Assembly (NCBI RefSeq): GCF_900113905.1
Contig: NZ_FORC01000002.1
Span: forward strand, 310,001-374,000
DNA length: 64,000 nucleotides
DNA from: Phytopseudomonas argentinensis
GTDB lineage: Bacteria > Pseudomonadota > Gammaproteobacteria > Pseudomonadales > Pseudomonadaceae
Direction: 5' to 3'
Positions 54,180-62,714 of this stretch are shown piece after piece (position 1 is the stretch's first letter; each line of letters starts with the position of its first letter). Below the pieces are notes generated by a model. It searched no databases and was not told where the DNA came from. It saw only the letters and a program-made list of their open reading frames with translations. The translations under genes and the position numbers were made by a program.

Positions 54180-56288
54180 TCAGTCAGCTACCGACCGGGT
54201 TGCGGGCGGTTCGACAGGCACAAAGCGGCTGACGTCAATGACATCTATCTGGTCCGGGTGCAGATGGCGTTCGGCGTAGCGCATCGGCATTTCGCTGTGC
54301 AGGAACAGGGCGAACAGGTCGGCATCGATATGTCCGTTATCGCGCAGCCGGGCGAGGATCTCGATGGATTCGGAGAGCGTCTTGGCCTGCTTGTAGGGGC
54401 GGTCGGAAGCGGTCAGCGCCTCGAAGATATCGGCGATGGCCATGATGCGCGCGGGGATCGACAGCTGGCTCTTGTCCAGCTTGCGCGGGTAGCCGGTGCC
54501 GAGCAGGGTTTCGTGGTGGGTGCCGGCGTACTCGGGCACGCGCTTGAGGTTCGAGGGCAGCGGCAGGTTTTCCAGCATGACGATGGTCTGGATGATGTGC
54601 TCGTTGATCTTGAAGCGCTCTTCGGTGGTCAGCGTGCCCTTGCTGATGCTCAGGTTGTAGAGCTCGCCGTGGTTGTACAGGTGTTCCGGCACGCTGATCT
54701 GGAAGCCGTACTTGGGGTCGAATTCCTTGGTGTCGGGGCGCGGGAAGATGTGCTGTGGCTTGTCGGCCAGCAGCCGCTCGCGCGCCGGAAGCGACTCGGC
54801 GGGCAGTTCGGCCACGCGCAGCAGCTCGGCCTGGGACAGCCCCAGGCGATCATCGAAATGCCTGAGCCAGGTACGTTCGGCGGCCTTTTGCAGGGTGCCG
54901 ACGTGCTCGGGGTTCATCAGTTCGCTGCCGATGTTGCAGCCGGCGATAAAGGCGAACTCCTCCTGCAGCGCCTGGGCGGTAGCCTGGTAGCGGGCGTCGG
55001 CCTGGGCGCGGTCCTGGCCGTCGAGCAGCTGTTGCAGGCGTTCGACCTGGGCGTCGCGCAGCAGCACCTCGAAGCGCATGCGCACCTCGTGGATGCGGTT
55101 GTAGATGGTCTCCAGCTTGGTGGCCTTGTCGACCACGTGCTCGGGCGTGGTGATCTTGCCGCAATCGTGCAGCCAGGCGCCGATTCGGAACTCGCGCCAT
55201 TCGTCCGCCGTGGTGAAGCGAAAATTCGCCAGCGGCCCGTCGTCCACCTCGCTGGCCGCTTCGGCGAGCATCATCGCCAGCTCGGGCACTCGTTCGCAGT
55301 GGGCGCCGGTGTACGGGCTCTTGGCATCGATGGCACCGGCGAGAATCTCGATCATGCCGTCGATCAGCGCGCGCTGCGAATCGATCAGGTTGTGGTTCTC
55401 CAGCGCCACGGCGGCCTGGGAGGCGAGGGCGCCGATAAAGGCCACTACCGGCGGGGAGAAGGCGATGACCTCGCCGGTTTCGACGTCCAGGGCGTTCATG
55501 AACTGCAGCACGCCGATCACTTCACCGCCGCGTGGTGCCAGCGGCACGGTGAGCATGGACACGGTGTGAAAGCCCGATTCGCTGTCGAAATTGCGGGTGC
55601 CGCTGAGGTCGAAGCGGCTTTCGCCGTACACGTCGTCGATCACCACGGTTTCGTTGTGTAGCGCGGCGTAGGTGGACACGTGCCGTTCGTTGGGCAGGCC
55701 GGTGTGCGGGTCGTGCAGGGGGATTTCGACCGTCGGCAGTTCGTCGTCCATGGAGCGCAGGGCGAAGCGTAGCGTGCCTTGCTCGGTCTTCAGGTACATG
55801 GTCGCCGCCTGGGCGTTACAGGTGCGCTTGCCCTGCATCAGGATATGGCGCAGCAGCGCGTCACGGTCGCGCTCGGAAGACAGCAACAGGCCGTTTTCCA
55901 CCAGGCTGGCCAGCTTGAGCTGGGAGGCCTGCAGCGCCTGGGTCTGGCTTTGCAGGGCGGCCTTCATGTCGATGTGGTTGCGGTTGAGGGTTTCGATCTC
56001 GGCGAACAGCGAGGCCGGCGGCAGCTCGCCGGAGAAATCCATCTGGCGGATTCTTTGCGTGTCCTGCACCAGCAGGTCGATGGTGCGATCTATGCTCTGC
56101 ATACCGCCCAGCACCAGCGGCATGGTGCACAGCAGGATGCCGACGGACAGGCCCAGCACCAGCAGGGGCGGGGCGCCCAGTGTCAGGGCCAGCAGCGGCG
56201 CCAGCTGCAGCAGCAGGAACAGGCCGACCACCAGGCTCCTGCTTCTGAAGCGTAGTCGGAATCGCTGCTTGATTTGCCCTGATGACAT
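54180..56288 (-). CDS. GAF/HD-GYP domain protein, putative c-di-GMP phosphodiesterase
   Basis: A 702-residue protein: two N-terminal membrane helices (about 18-62), a short coiled linker, a GAF domain (about 135-300, with ALRHILMQGKRTC and a sensory pocket), then an HD-GYP domain with SPYTGAHCERVPELA, the HD motif in WLHDCGK, and THHETLLGTGYP as the GYP region (HHE is kept; the usual DGTGYP is GTGYP). An extended insert of about 110 residues separates the two halves of the HD region. It likely hydrolyses c-di-GMP to GMP. It is divergent from the FecR-OmpA pair. Confidence 0.88.
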   Translation of the reverse strand: MSSGQIKQRFRLRFRSRSLVVGLFLLLQLAPLLALTLGAPPLLVLGLSVGILLCTMPLVLGGMQSIDRTIDLLVQDTQRIRQMDFSGELPPASLFAEIETLNRNHIDMKAALQSQTQALQASQLKLASLVENGLLLSSERDRDALLRHILMQGKRTCNAQAATMYLKTEQGTLRFALRSMDDELPTVEIPLHDPHTGLPNERHVSTYAALHNETVVIDDVYGESRFDLSGTRNFDSESGFHTVSMLTVPLAPRGGEVIGVLQFMNALDVETGEVIAFSPPVVAFIGALASQAAVALENHNLIDSQRALIDGMIEILAGAIDAKSPYTGAHCERVPELAMMLAEAASEVDDGPLANFRFTTADEWREFRIGAWLHDCGKITTPEHVVDKATKLETIYNRIHEVRMRFEVLLRDAQVERLQQLLDGQDRAQADARYQATAQALQEEFAFIAGCNIGSELMNPEHVGTLQKAAERTWLRHFDDRLGLSQAELLRVAELPAESLPARERLLADKPQHIFPRPDTKEFDPKYGFQISVPEHLYNHGELYNLSISKGTLTTEERFKINEHIIQTIVMLENLPLPSNLKRVPEYAGTHHETLLGTGYPRKLDKSQLSIPARIMAIADIFEALTASDRPYKQAKTLSESIEILARLRDNGHIDADLFALFLHSEMPMRYAERHLHPDQIDVIDVSRFVPVEPPATRSVAD

Positions 56289-56412
56289 ACTGCAACCTGC
56301 GCTACTGTCCCATCGCGTATTTCACGTACCATCCGACCAGGCAACGGTGCTGTGGCTGGATGTGCAACGCTCAGTTCGGCTCAGGGAATTGAGATTAGAA
56401 AAGGAGAGTACT

Positions 56413-56859
56413 GTGTTTGCACCTTTCAGGATATGGTCGCTTGCTGGCGTATTGCTAGCGGGGCCGGTTTTCGCCGCTGAACCCAGCTCGTCGATCGGCT
56501 ATGTGATGAAGGTACAGGGTGAGGCAAGCGTCACTCAGGATGGCGCGACCCAGGCCGCGACCATCGGCACGCCGCTGTACGTCGGCAGCACGGTGAAGAC
56601 CGGCTCGGCGGGCTCAATGGGCGTGACGCTCAAGGACAATACGGTGATGTCCTTTGGCCCCAACAGCGAGCTGACCCTCGACGAATTCCTCTTCGACCCG
56701 GCCCAGGACGACCTGAAGCTGAGCGCCAAGATCACCCACGGCACGCTGGACTACATTTCTGGCACCATCGCCAAGCTCAAGCCCGAAGCCGTCGAGATCA
56801 ACACCCCGACCGGTACCATCGGGGTGCGCGGCACGCACTTTCTCGTCAAGGTGGATTGA
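56413..56859 (+). CDS. FecR-domain periplasmic protein
   Basis: A 148-residue protein starting with GTG at 56413, with AAGGAGA upstream. A signal peptide (ending VFAAEP) is followed by a FecR beta-helical domain: GEASVTQDGATQAATIGTPL, YVGSTVKTGSAGSMGVTL, DNTVMSFGPNSELTLDEF and TPTGTIGVRGTHFLV. FecR domains are usually in anti-sigma proteins; this stand-alone form occurs in secretory or envelope loci. It is followed after 12 bases by the OmpA-like lipoprotein gene. Confidence 0.86.
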   Translation: MFAPFRIWSLAGVLLAGPVFAAEPSSSIGYVMKVQGEASVTQDGATQAATIGTPLYVGSTVKTGSAGSMGVTLKDNTVMSFGPNSELTLDEFLFDPAQDDLKLSAKITHGTLDYISGTIAKLKPEAVEINTPTGTIGVRGTHFLVKVD

Positions 56860-56871
56860 GGTCGATTAGGC

Positions 56872-57468
56872 ATGATTCGCACCTACATCCACGCAGTGGC
56901 CCTGCTGCTCTGCGCAATGCTCGCCAGTGGCTGCGCCTCCAAATCCTACGTGGTGCTGGTGGAAAGCCCGGACGGCAGCACGGGGGCCATCGAAGTCAGA
57001 ACCGACAAAGGGCTGAGCCGCGTCGACCAGAAGGGCTACGCGGTCAGCCTCGACGGCAGCAGCGCCAGGCCGTTTCAGGTGGACCAACCCAGGCTCGACA
57101 AGGACTTCTCCGCCGCACGGGCTGCGCAGCCGGCGTTGCCGAAAAGCTATCTGTTGTACTTTCGCACCGGTACCTCGCGGCTGACCGCCAAGTCCCAGGC
57201 GGAGATTCCCGAGGTGCTGCAGACCGTCCGTGACCGCGGACCCTCGGCGGTATCGGTGATCGGCCATACCGACACCGTCGGCAGCAAGATCGATAACGAA
57301 GATCTCGGGCTGCTGCGCGCCCGGGCCATCGCCCGCCAGTTGCAGGAAAACGGCCTGCAGGCGTTGGAGCTGGTGGTGACCTCCCACGGCGAAGGCAACC
57401 TGCTGGTGAAAACCCCGGACAACACGCCGGAGCCCGCCAACCGCCGGGTGGAAATCACCGTTCGCTGA
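56872..57468 (+). CDS. OmpA-family peptidoglycan-binding lipoprotein
   Basis: A 198-residue protein: lipoprotein signal (MLASGC, Cys about residue 22), a short beta domain, and an OmpA-like C-terminal domain (LYFRTGTSRLT, VSVIGHTDTVGS, LGLLRARAIARQL and NRRVEITVR). The D and R residues that bind meso-diaminopimelate are present (GHTDTVG; LLRARA). It should anchor to the outer membrane and bind peptidoglycan. It is 12 bp after the FecR gene and convergent with the CHASE2-cyclase. Confidence 0.87.
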   Translation: MIRTYIHAVALLLCAMLASGCASKSYVVLVESPDGSTGAIEVRTDKGLSRVDQKGYAVSLDGSSARPFQVDQPRLDKDFSAARAAQPALPKSYLLYFRTGTSRLTAKSQAEIPEVLQTVRDRGPSAVSVIGHTDTVGSKIDNEDLGLLRARAIARQLQENGLQALELVVTSHGEGNLLVKTPDNTPEPANRRVEITVR

Positions 57469-57476
57469 GGCCTGCC

Positions 57477-59597
57477 TTACTTGCTGGCCATCACCAGCCG
57501 GTTGCCACGCTCGCCGTTGCGCAGGCGCTGCAGGTGATAGGCCGCCAGGCCATCCCAGGGGCGCTGCTGGCTGAGCGTTTCGAATGCGCCCAGCGCCTCG
57601 GCAGCATCGCTCGCCAACAGCTGGTAGGCCATTTCGTAGGCCTCGTCGCGGTCAGTTGTCGGCACGCTCATCGCTTCGAGCGGCTCGAACACTGCGACCG
57701 CCTCGGCCTTGCCCTTGAGCTGCACCTCGCCGACCGGGCGCATCGGCACCTCCGGGCAGTGTTCGCGGATGGCGGCTGACACGCAGACCAGGGTGCCGAT
57801 CTGGCCGTTCAGGCTTTCCAGGCGCGAGGTGGTGTTCACCGGATCACCCAGTGCGCGGTAATCGAAGATCACCGAGCCGCCGAAATTGCCGACCACCACG
57901 TCACCGCTGTGCACGGCGATGCGCGTCTGGCCGAAGGCGATGTCGCGCTCGCCCAGGGCGGCGACGTAACCCTGGGCGAAGCGGTTGATCTCCAGGGCGC
58001 AGGCCATGGCGCGGCGTTGATGATCGGCCTGGGGAATCGGCGCCGAAAACATGATCGCCACCGCATCGCCGACGATACGATCGAGCGTGCCCTCGTGACG
58101 GAAGGCGATACCGATCACCTGTTCCAGGTAATCGTTGAGCAGGCTGACCGCGGCCTCCGGTTCCTGGCGCTCCATCATCGCGGTGAAGCCGGTGATATCG
58201 GTGAACACGAAACTGCAGGTTTGCCGTTGCCCGCCGAGCGCCAGCTGCTCGGGATGGGCGACCAGGTGGTTGACCAGGTTGGGCGACACGTAGCGCGAGA
58301 AGGCCTCCTGGATCCAGCGCTGCTCACGCTCGGCCGCCATATGGCGCACGATGCTGGCGGCGCCGTAGACCAGCAGCAGGCCGAGCGACGGGGTGAACAG
58401 GTCGAGCAGCACGCGGTGCGCCACGAAGCCATACCAGGCCGCCGCATTCAGCGCCGCCACCAGCACCATCATCAGCAGCGCCGACCACAGCGCCGGTGCG
58501 TACAGCCCCAGCAGACCCAGCGCCAGGCCGCCCAGCAACAGCGCCAGGCCTTCCACGGCCGTGGCCCAGCCGGGGCGCAGCAGCAGGCTGTCGGTCAGTA
58601 CCTGTTCCAGGGCCTGGGCGTGGACCTCTACGCCGGGAATGATCCCGCCCAGCGGGCTGAAGCGCAGGTCCTGCAGGCCCTGGGCTGAAGTGCCGACGAG
58701 GATGATGCTGCCGGCAAGCGGCGGCGCCGAACCGTCCAGCACCTGCCAGGCGGGAGTGCTGCGGCTGGCCTGTGGCCGGGTGAAATACACCCACAGCTCG
58801 CCGCTGGCAGCGGTAGGGATCTGCAGGCGACCGATATCCACACGCTGCATACCCGAGTCGCTGCTGATCAATCGGTAGCGCGCGGTACGCTGGGCCACCC
58901 GTAGGGCCTCGGCTACCAGAGAGGGGCGCAACTCACCGTTCAGTGACACGAACAGCGGCACCCGCCGTACCACACCATCGGCGTCGGGCCGGAAGGTCAT
59001 GGCACCGAGGCCGCGGGCGGCCTGCTCCAGCTGCGCCAGTGGTCGCGCGGCGCCCTGGAAGGCGGGCACGAAGGCCAGCGGCGAGGGGCCTTGCTGCACC
59101 AGGCCGAAGCGACTCAAAGGTGGCCCGCCGGCGCGGGGGCTCTGCTCGGCGGCGAAGCCCAGCACCACATTGCTGCGCTTCAGTGCCTCGGCGAATTGCC
59201 CGTCGTGGTCCGGCAGGGCGGCCAGTTGGGTGGCCAGCGCTGGCGGCAGCAGGTTGCCGCGCAACAGCTGTTCGGGTGAGGTGCGATCAGGCTCGGCGAA
59301 CAGCACGTCGAACACCACCGCCGCGGCGCCTGCCTGCTCGAGCCGCTGCACCAGCTCTGCCACCTGGGTGCGTGGCCAGGGCCACTGGCCGATGCGCGCG
59401 AGGCTCTGTTCATCCAGGTCGACGACGCGCACCGGCGCCGCCTGATAGGCGCGCGGTTGCCAGCGCTGGTACTGGTCGAACACCGCGTGGCGAGCCTTCT
59501 GCACCGGCATCGGGTCGAGCAGAAACACCACGCAGAGGCCCAGCAGGATGGCCATGCACAAGCCACCGCCCGAGGACAGCAGGCGAGACTTAACCAA
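57477..59597 (-). CDS. CHASE2-domain class III nucleotide cyclase
   Basis: A 706-residue membrane protein. A first helix (about 12-30) is followed by an extracytoplasmic CHASE2 domain (VVDLDEQSLARIGQWPWPR, FDVLFAEPD, SIILVGTSAQGLQDL), three helices (about 345-415), and a class III cyclase domain (FVFTDITGFTAMME with metal Asp; GDAVAIMFSAP with the second Asp; DYRALGDPVNTTSRLE with transition-state Asn/Arg). The usual adenine-selecting Lys is Arg (TLDRIVGD), so substrate preference between ATP and GTP is uncertain. The TTG start is tentative. Confidence 0.85.
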   Translation of the reverse strand: MVKSRLLSSGGGLCMAILLGLCVVFLLDPMPVQKARHAVFDQYQRWQPRAYQAAPVRVVDLDEQSLARIGQWPWPRTQVAELVQRLEQAGAAAVVFDVLFAEPDRTSPEQLLRGNLLPPALATQLAALPDHDGQFAEALKRSNVVLGFAAEQSPRAGGPPLSRFGLVQQGPSPLAFVPAFQGAARPLAQLEQAARGLGAMTFRPDADGVVRRVPLFVSLNGELRPSLVAEALRVAQRTARYRLISSDSGMQRVDIGRLQIPTAASGELWVYFTRPQASRSTPAWQVLDGSAPPLAGSIILVGTSAQGLQDLRFSPLGGIIPGVEVHAQALEQVLTDSLLLRPGWATAVEGLALLLGGLALGLLGLYAPALWSALLMMVLVAALNAAAWYGFVAHRVLLDLFTPSLGLLLVYGAASIVRHMAAEREQRWIQEAFSRYVSPNLVNHLVAHPEQLALGGQRQTCSFVFTDITGFTAMMERQEPEAAVSLLNDYLEQVIGIAFRHEGTLDRIVGDAVAIMFSAPIPQADHQRRAMACALEINRFAQGYVAALGERDIAFGQTRIAVHSGDVVVGNFGGSVIFDYRALGDPVNTTSRLESLNGQIGTLVCVSAAIREHCPEVPMRPVGEVQLKGKAEAVAVFEPLEAMSVPTTDRDEAYEMAYQLLASDAAEALGAFETLSQQRPWDGLAAYHLQRLRNGERGNRLVMASK

Positions 59598-59789
59598 TTA
59601 CCAGGGCTCTGGGTTGGGTGAAGAACTGCAGCTGGGGCATGGAAAGACACCTGAGAGGCCGGGCGGACTGGGCGACTGGCCCAGGCAAGAGCTGCCGCGC
59701 CGCAACTGGCCCCATGTGCCAGGGCAAGGCGATCAGCGCCGCGATTTGTTCGGTAGCGACTTTGCCACATAAACCCCGGCCATGGATGC

Positions 59790-60692
59790 TCAGCAGGGCG
59801 CCGTCTTGACGAAATCGATGAAGGCCCTGAGCGGCGAAGGCAGGTAGCGGCGGCCGGGGTAGTACAGGAACGGGCCCGAGAAACTCTGCCACCAGGGTTC
59901 CAGTACCGGCTCCAGCGCGCCGCTGTGCAGGTGCGGGCGCAGCCAGTCCTCGAACAGGTAAACCATGCCCAGGCCGTCGATCGCCGCCTGCACGGCCAGG
60001 TCGACGGCGCCGCCGATGCGCACGATCAGCGGCCCGGTGGGGTCGACGCTGATGATCTCGCCGTCGCGTTCGTACTCCCACAGCGGCATGGCGCCGCTGG
60101 GAAACTTGCCGCGCAGGCAGGCGTGCTGCAGCAGGTCGCGCGGGTGCTCGGGGCGGCCGTGGGCGTCCAGGTAGCCGGGCGAGGCGGCAGTGGCGCAGCG
60201 TTGCAGGCGCGGGCCAATGGGCACGGCGATCATGTCCTGTTCCAGGCGGTCGTCGTAGCGAATGCCGGCGTCGCAGCCCGCCGCGAGCACGTCGACGAAG
60301 CTTTCCTCGGCGACCACTTCCACGCGGATGTCGGGGTAGGCTTTCAGAAAGGGCGTGATCAGCGTAGGCAGCACCAGCCGCGCGGCGCTCAGTGGCACGT
60401 TGAGTTTCAGGGTGCCGGTGGGGCGTTCGCGGAAATCGTTGACCACGTCCAGCGCCGCGGTCACTTCGCCCAGCGCCGGCACGATGCGGTCCATCAGCAA
60501 GCGGCCCGCTTCGGTCGGTAGGATGCTGCGCGTGGTGCGGTTGAGCAGGCGCACGCCAAGGCTGGTTTCCATGCGTCGCACGGCGTCGCTGAGGCTGGAC
60601 GCGGATTTGCCACTGAGCCGCGCGCCCTCGCGGAAACCGCCGGCGTTCACCACGGCCACGAAGGCCAGCAGATCCTGGATGTCAGTGTTCAC
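59790..60692 (-). CDS. LysR-family regulator, divergent from aldo/keto reductase
   Basis: A 300-residue LysR protein. HTH FVAVVNAGGFREGARLSGKSASSLSDAVRRME spans about residues 10-42; the effector domain contains VEVVAEESFVDVLAAGCDAGIRYDD, a pattern of the DsdC/CrgA-like branch that often regulates oxidoreductases. It is divergent from the aldo/keto reductase gene across 100 bp. The 190-bp gap on its other side (59598-59789) shows no gene. Confidence 0.87.
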   Translation of the reverse strand: MNTDIQDLLAFVAVVNAGGFREGARLSGKSASSLSDAVRRMETSLGVRLLNRTTRSILPTEAGRLLMDRIVPALGEVTAALDVVNDFRERPTGTLKLNVPLSAARLVLPTLITPFLKAYPDIRVEVVAEESFVDVLAAGCDAGIRYDDRLEQDMIAVPIGPRLQRCATAASPGYLDAHGRPEHPRDLLQHACLRGKFPSGAMPLWEYERDGEIISVDPTGPLIVRIGGAVDLAVQAAIDGLGMVYLFEDWLRPHLHSGALEPVLEPWWQSFSGPFLYYPGRRYLPSPLRAFIDFVKTAPC

Positions 60693-60792
60693 TGTTCGCT
60701 CTCCCGTACGGCCCGTGCTGATTGCACCTGATTATCGGCGCAGTGGTCAACGCCTATAGTGGCCCCGACATCCACTGATCGAGGCAGATGAC

Positions 60793-61656
60793 ATGAGCAA
60801 CGCCAGCCAGGCCGGTACCTTTTCTCTCGGTGAGCGCACCGTCAATCGTATGGGCTACGGTGCCATGCAGCTCGCCGGGCCCCAGGTGTTCGGCCCGCCC
60901 CGTGATCGCGCTGCGGCGCTGGCGGTGCTGCGCGCCGCACGCGAAGCCGGGGTCAACCATATCGACACCGCGGACTTCTACGGCCCGCACATTACCAACC
61001 AGCTGATCCGCGAAGCGCTGCATCCTTATGGCGATGAGCTGGTGCTGGTCACCAAGGTCGGCGCCCGGCGTGAAGCGGATGCATCCTGGCACCCGGCCGC
61101 GACCCCTGTCGAGTTGACCCTGGCCGTGCACGACAACCTGCGCAACCTGGGTGTCGAGGCGCTGGACGTCGTCAATTTCCGGGCCTGGGGCACGCAGCAT
61201 GCGCCTGACGAAGCGTCCATCGAGGAAGCCTTTGGCACCCTGGCCGACCTGCAGCGCCAGGGGCTGATCTGTCAGCTGGGCCTGAGCAACGTATCGGTGC
61301 TGCAGATCAGCCAGGCCCAGCGTATCGCACCGGTGGTCTGCGTGCAGAATCACTACAACCTGTCGCACCGCGACGACGAGTTGCTGATCGCCGAACTGGC
61401 CCGCCAGGGCATCGCCTATGTGCCGTTCTTTCCGCTGGGTGGTTTCTCGCCGTTGCAGTCGGAGGCGTTGTCCGGCGTGGCGGAGCGCCTGCAAACGTCG
61501 CCGCTGCGGGTGGCGCTGGCCTGGCTGCTGCAGCGCTCGCCGAACATTCTGCTGATTCCGGGCACTTCCTCGGTAACGCACCTGCAGGAGAATCTCAGCG
61601 CCAGCGAGCTGGTGATTCCCCCTGCATTGCTGGCCGAGCTGGACGCTCTGGCCTGA
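60793..61656 (+). CDS. Aldo/keto reductase
   Basis: A 287-residue AKR of the YdbC-like branch. The catalytic set is Asp in HIDTADFYG, Tyr in the same motif, and Lys in LVTKVGARR; the usual His position is Asn (DVVNFRAWG), as in YdbC. It reduces aldehydes or ketones with NADPH. It is controlled, by inference, by the divergent LysR gene. Confidence 0.86.
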   Translation: MSNASQAGTFSLGERTVNRMGYGAMQLAGPQVFGPPRDRAAALAVLRAAREAGVNHIDTADFYGPHITNQLIREALHPYGDELVLVTKVGARREADASWHPAATPVELTLAVHDNLRNLGVEALDVVNFRAWGTQHAPDEASIEEAFGTLADLQRQGLICQLGLSNVSVLQISQAQRIAPVVCVQNHYNLSHRDDELLIAELARQGIAYVPFFPLGGFSPLQSEALSGVAERLQTSPLRVALAWLLQRSPNILLIPGTSSVTHLQENLSASELVIPPALLAELDALA

Positions 61657-61672
61657 CAGAAGATCGTTACGA

Positions 61673-62131
61673 CTACAGCACCTTCTTGTAGCCGATATGC
61701 GAGGCCTCGAAGCCCAGCCCTTCGTAGAAGCGCTGGGCCTGCTTGCGGGTGTGGTCGCAGCTCAGCTGGATCAACTGGCAGCCCCGTGCACGGGCTTGCT
61801 CGAAGGCCCACAGGAACATCTCGCGGCCGATGCCGGCGCTGCGGCAGTTCGGGTCGATGCGCACGGCCTCGATCTGCGCTCGCCAGGCGCCCAGGCGCGA
61901 AATGTTCGGCAGGAAGGTCAGCTGCAGGGTGCCGATTACCTTGCCCGCTTCGGTGACCACGACAAGCAATTGGTTTGGATCCGTGTCGATGGCCTCGAAG
62001 GCGCTGACGTAGGGTGCGGGCAATGGTGTGGAAGCATCTTCACGGGACTGGCCAAGCGGGTCGCTGGCCAGCAGGGCGACGATGGTTTCCAGGTCGGTGC
62101 GTTGCGCTTTGCGAAAGGTCAGGGTCGGCAT
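61673..62131 (-). CDS. GNAT-family N-acetyltransferase
   Basis: A 152-residue protein: FRKAQRTDLETIVALLASDPLG at the N-terminus, the acetyl-CoA motif CRSAGIGREMFLWAFEQAR near residues 95-113, and the terminal RFYEGLGFEASHIGYKKVL. This is the GNAT type annotated as aminoglycoside or small-molecule acetyltransferase. It is divergent from a MarR gene; an 18-bp perfect palindrome lies between. Confidence 0.85.
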   Translation of the reverse strand: MPTLTFRKAQRTDLETIVALLASDPLGQSREDASTPLPAPYVSAFEAIDTDPNQLLVVVTEAGKVIGTLQLTFLPNISRLGAWRAQIEAVRIDPNCRSAGIGREMFLWAFEQARARGCQLIQLSCDHTRKQAQRFYEGLGFEASHIGYKKVL

Positions 62132-62176
62132 GTTGGCGTCTCCAGGGCGGGCAAGGGATGTTCATTGCTGGAAAAC

Positions 62177-62194
62177 TACATTAGCGCTAATGTA
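62177..62194. promoter_or_regulatory. Perfect 18-bp palindrome, candidate MarR operator
   Basis: TACATTAGCGCTAATGTA is fully self-complementary with no spacer. It lies 29 bases upstream of the MarR start and 46 bases upstream of the GNAT start, so a repressor bound here could control both genes. Confidence 0.75.
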
Positions 62195-62222
62195 TTTGGC
62201 AAAGGTGCTTTTGGAGCCGTCG

Positions 62223-62714
62223 ATGACCGTGAAGATCGAACCCGGTCTGGGTGAGTTGCTGCGCTACGTGTCCGAGCTGGTGGAGCGGGGCGCCGAGCAG
62301 CATTATCAGGACATGGGCCTCACCTACCGTGCGCGCTACACGCCGGTGCTGCGCGCCATCGAGGCCGGTGCGCAGACCATCACCGAGATCACCGCACGCA
62401 CCCACCTGACTCAAGGGGCGATCAGTCAGACGGTAAGCCAGATGGAGACGGACGGCCTGATCACCCGCCAACGCGGCGCCGATGCGCGCAAGAGTGAGAT
62501 CCACCTGGCGCCGGCCGGCGAACGGCTGATGCCCGAGCTGATCCGCCATTGGGCGGCGACCTTCCGCGCCATCGAACAGCTCGAACAGGACATCGGCCAT
62601 CCACTGCGCCTGGTGCTGCAGAAAGCCGCCCAGGCGCTCCAGCATCAGGACTTCGCGCAGCGCCTGAGCGCCGCCAAACAACCACCCTCAGCAGGAGTAA
62701 CCGGCAATGCATGA
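62223..62714 (+). CDS. MarR-family regulator
   Basis: A 163-residue MarR protein: the winged helix at about residues 45-105 includes ITEITARTHLTQGAISQTVSQ and the wing GADARKSEIHLAP. The ATG at 62223 has GGAG upstream. It overlaps the start of the PrpF-family gene by eight bases and is likely co-transcribed with it. The palindrome at 62177 is the probable operator. Confidence 0.86.
   Translation: MTVKIEPGLGELLRYVSELVERGAEQHYQDMGLTYRARYTPVLRAIEAGAQTITEITARTHLTQGAISQTVSQMETDGLITRQRGADARKSEIHLAPAGERLMPELIRHWAATFRAIEQLEQDIGHPLRLVLQKAAQALQHQDFAQRLSAAKQPPSAGVTGNA

Noticed and set aside
54078..55661. Plus-strand open frame of about 527 codons
   Set aside because: Antisense to the GAF/HD-GYP gene; composition (His/Gln/Ala/Val-rich, no motif) is that of a shadow frame.
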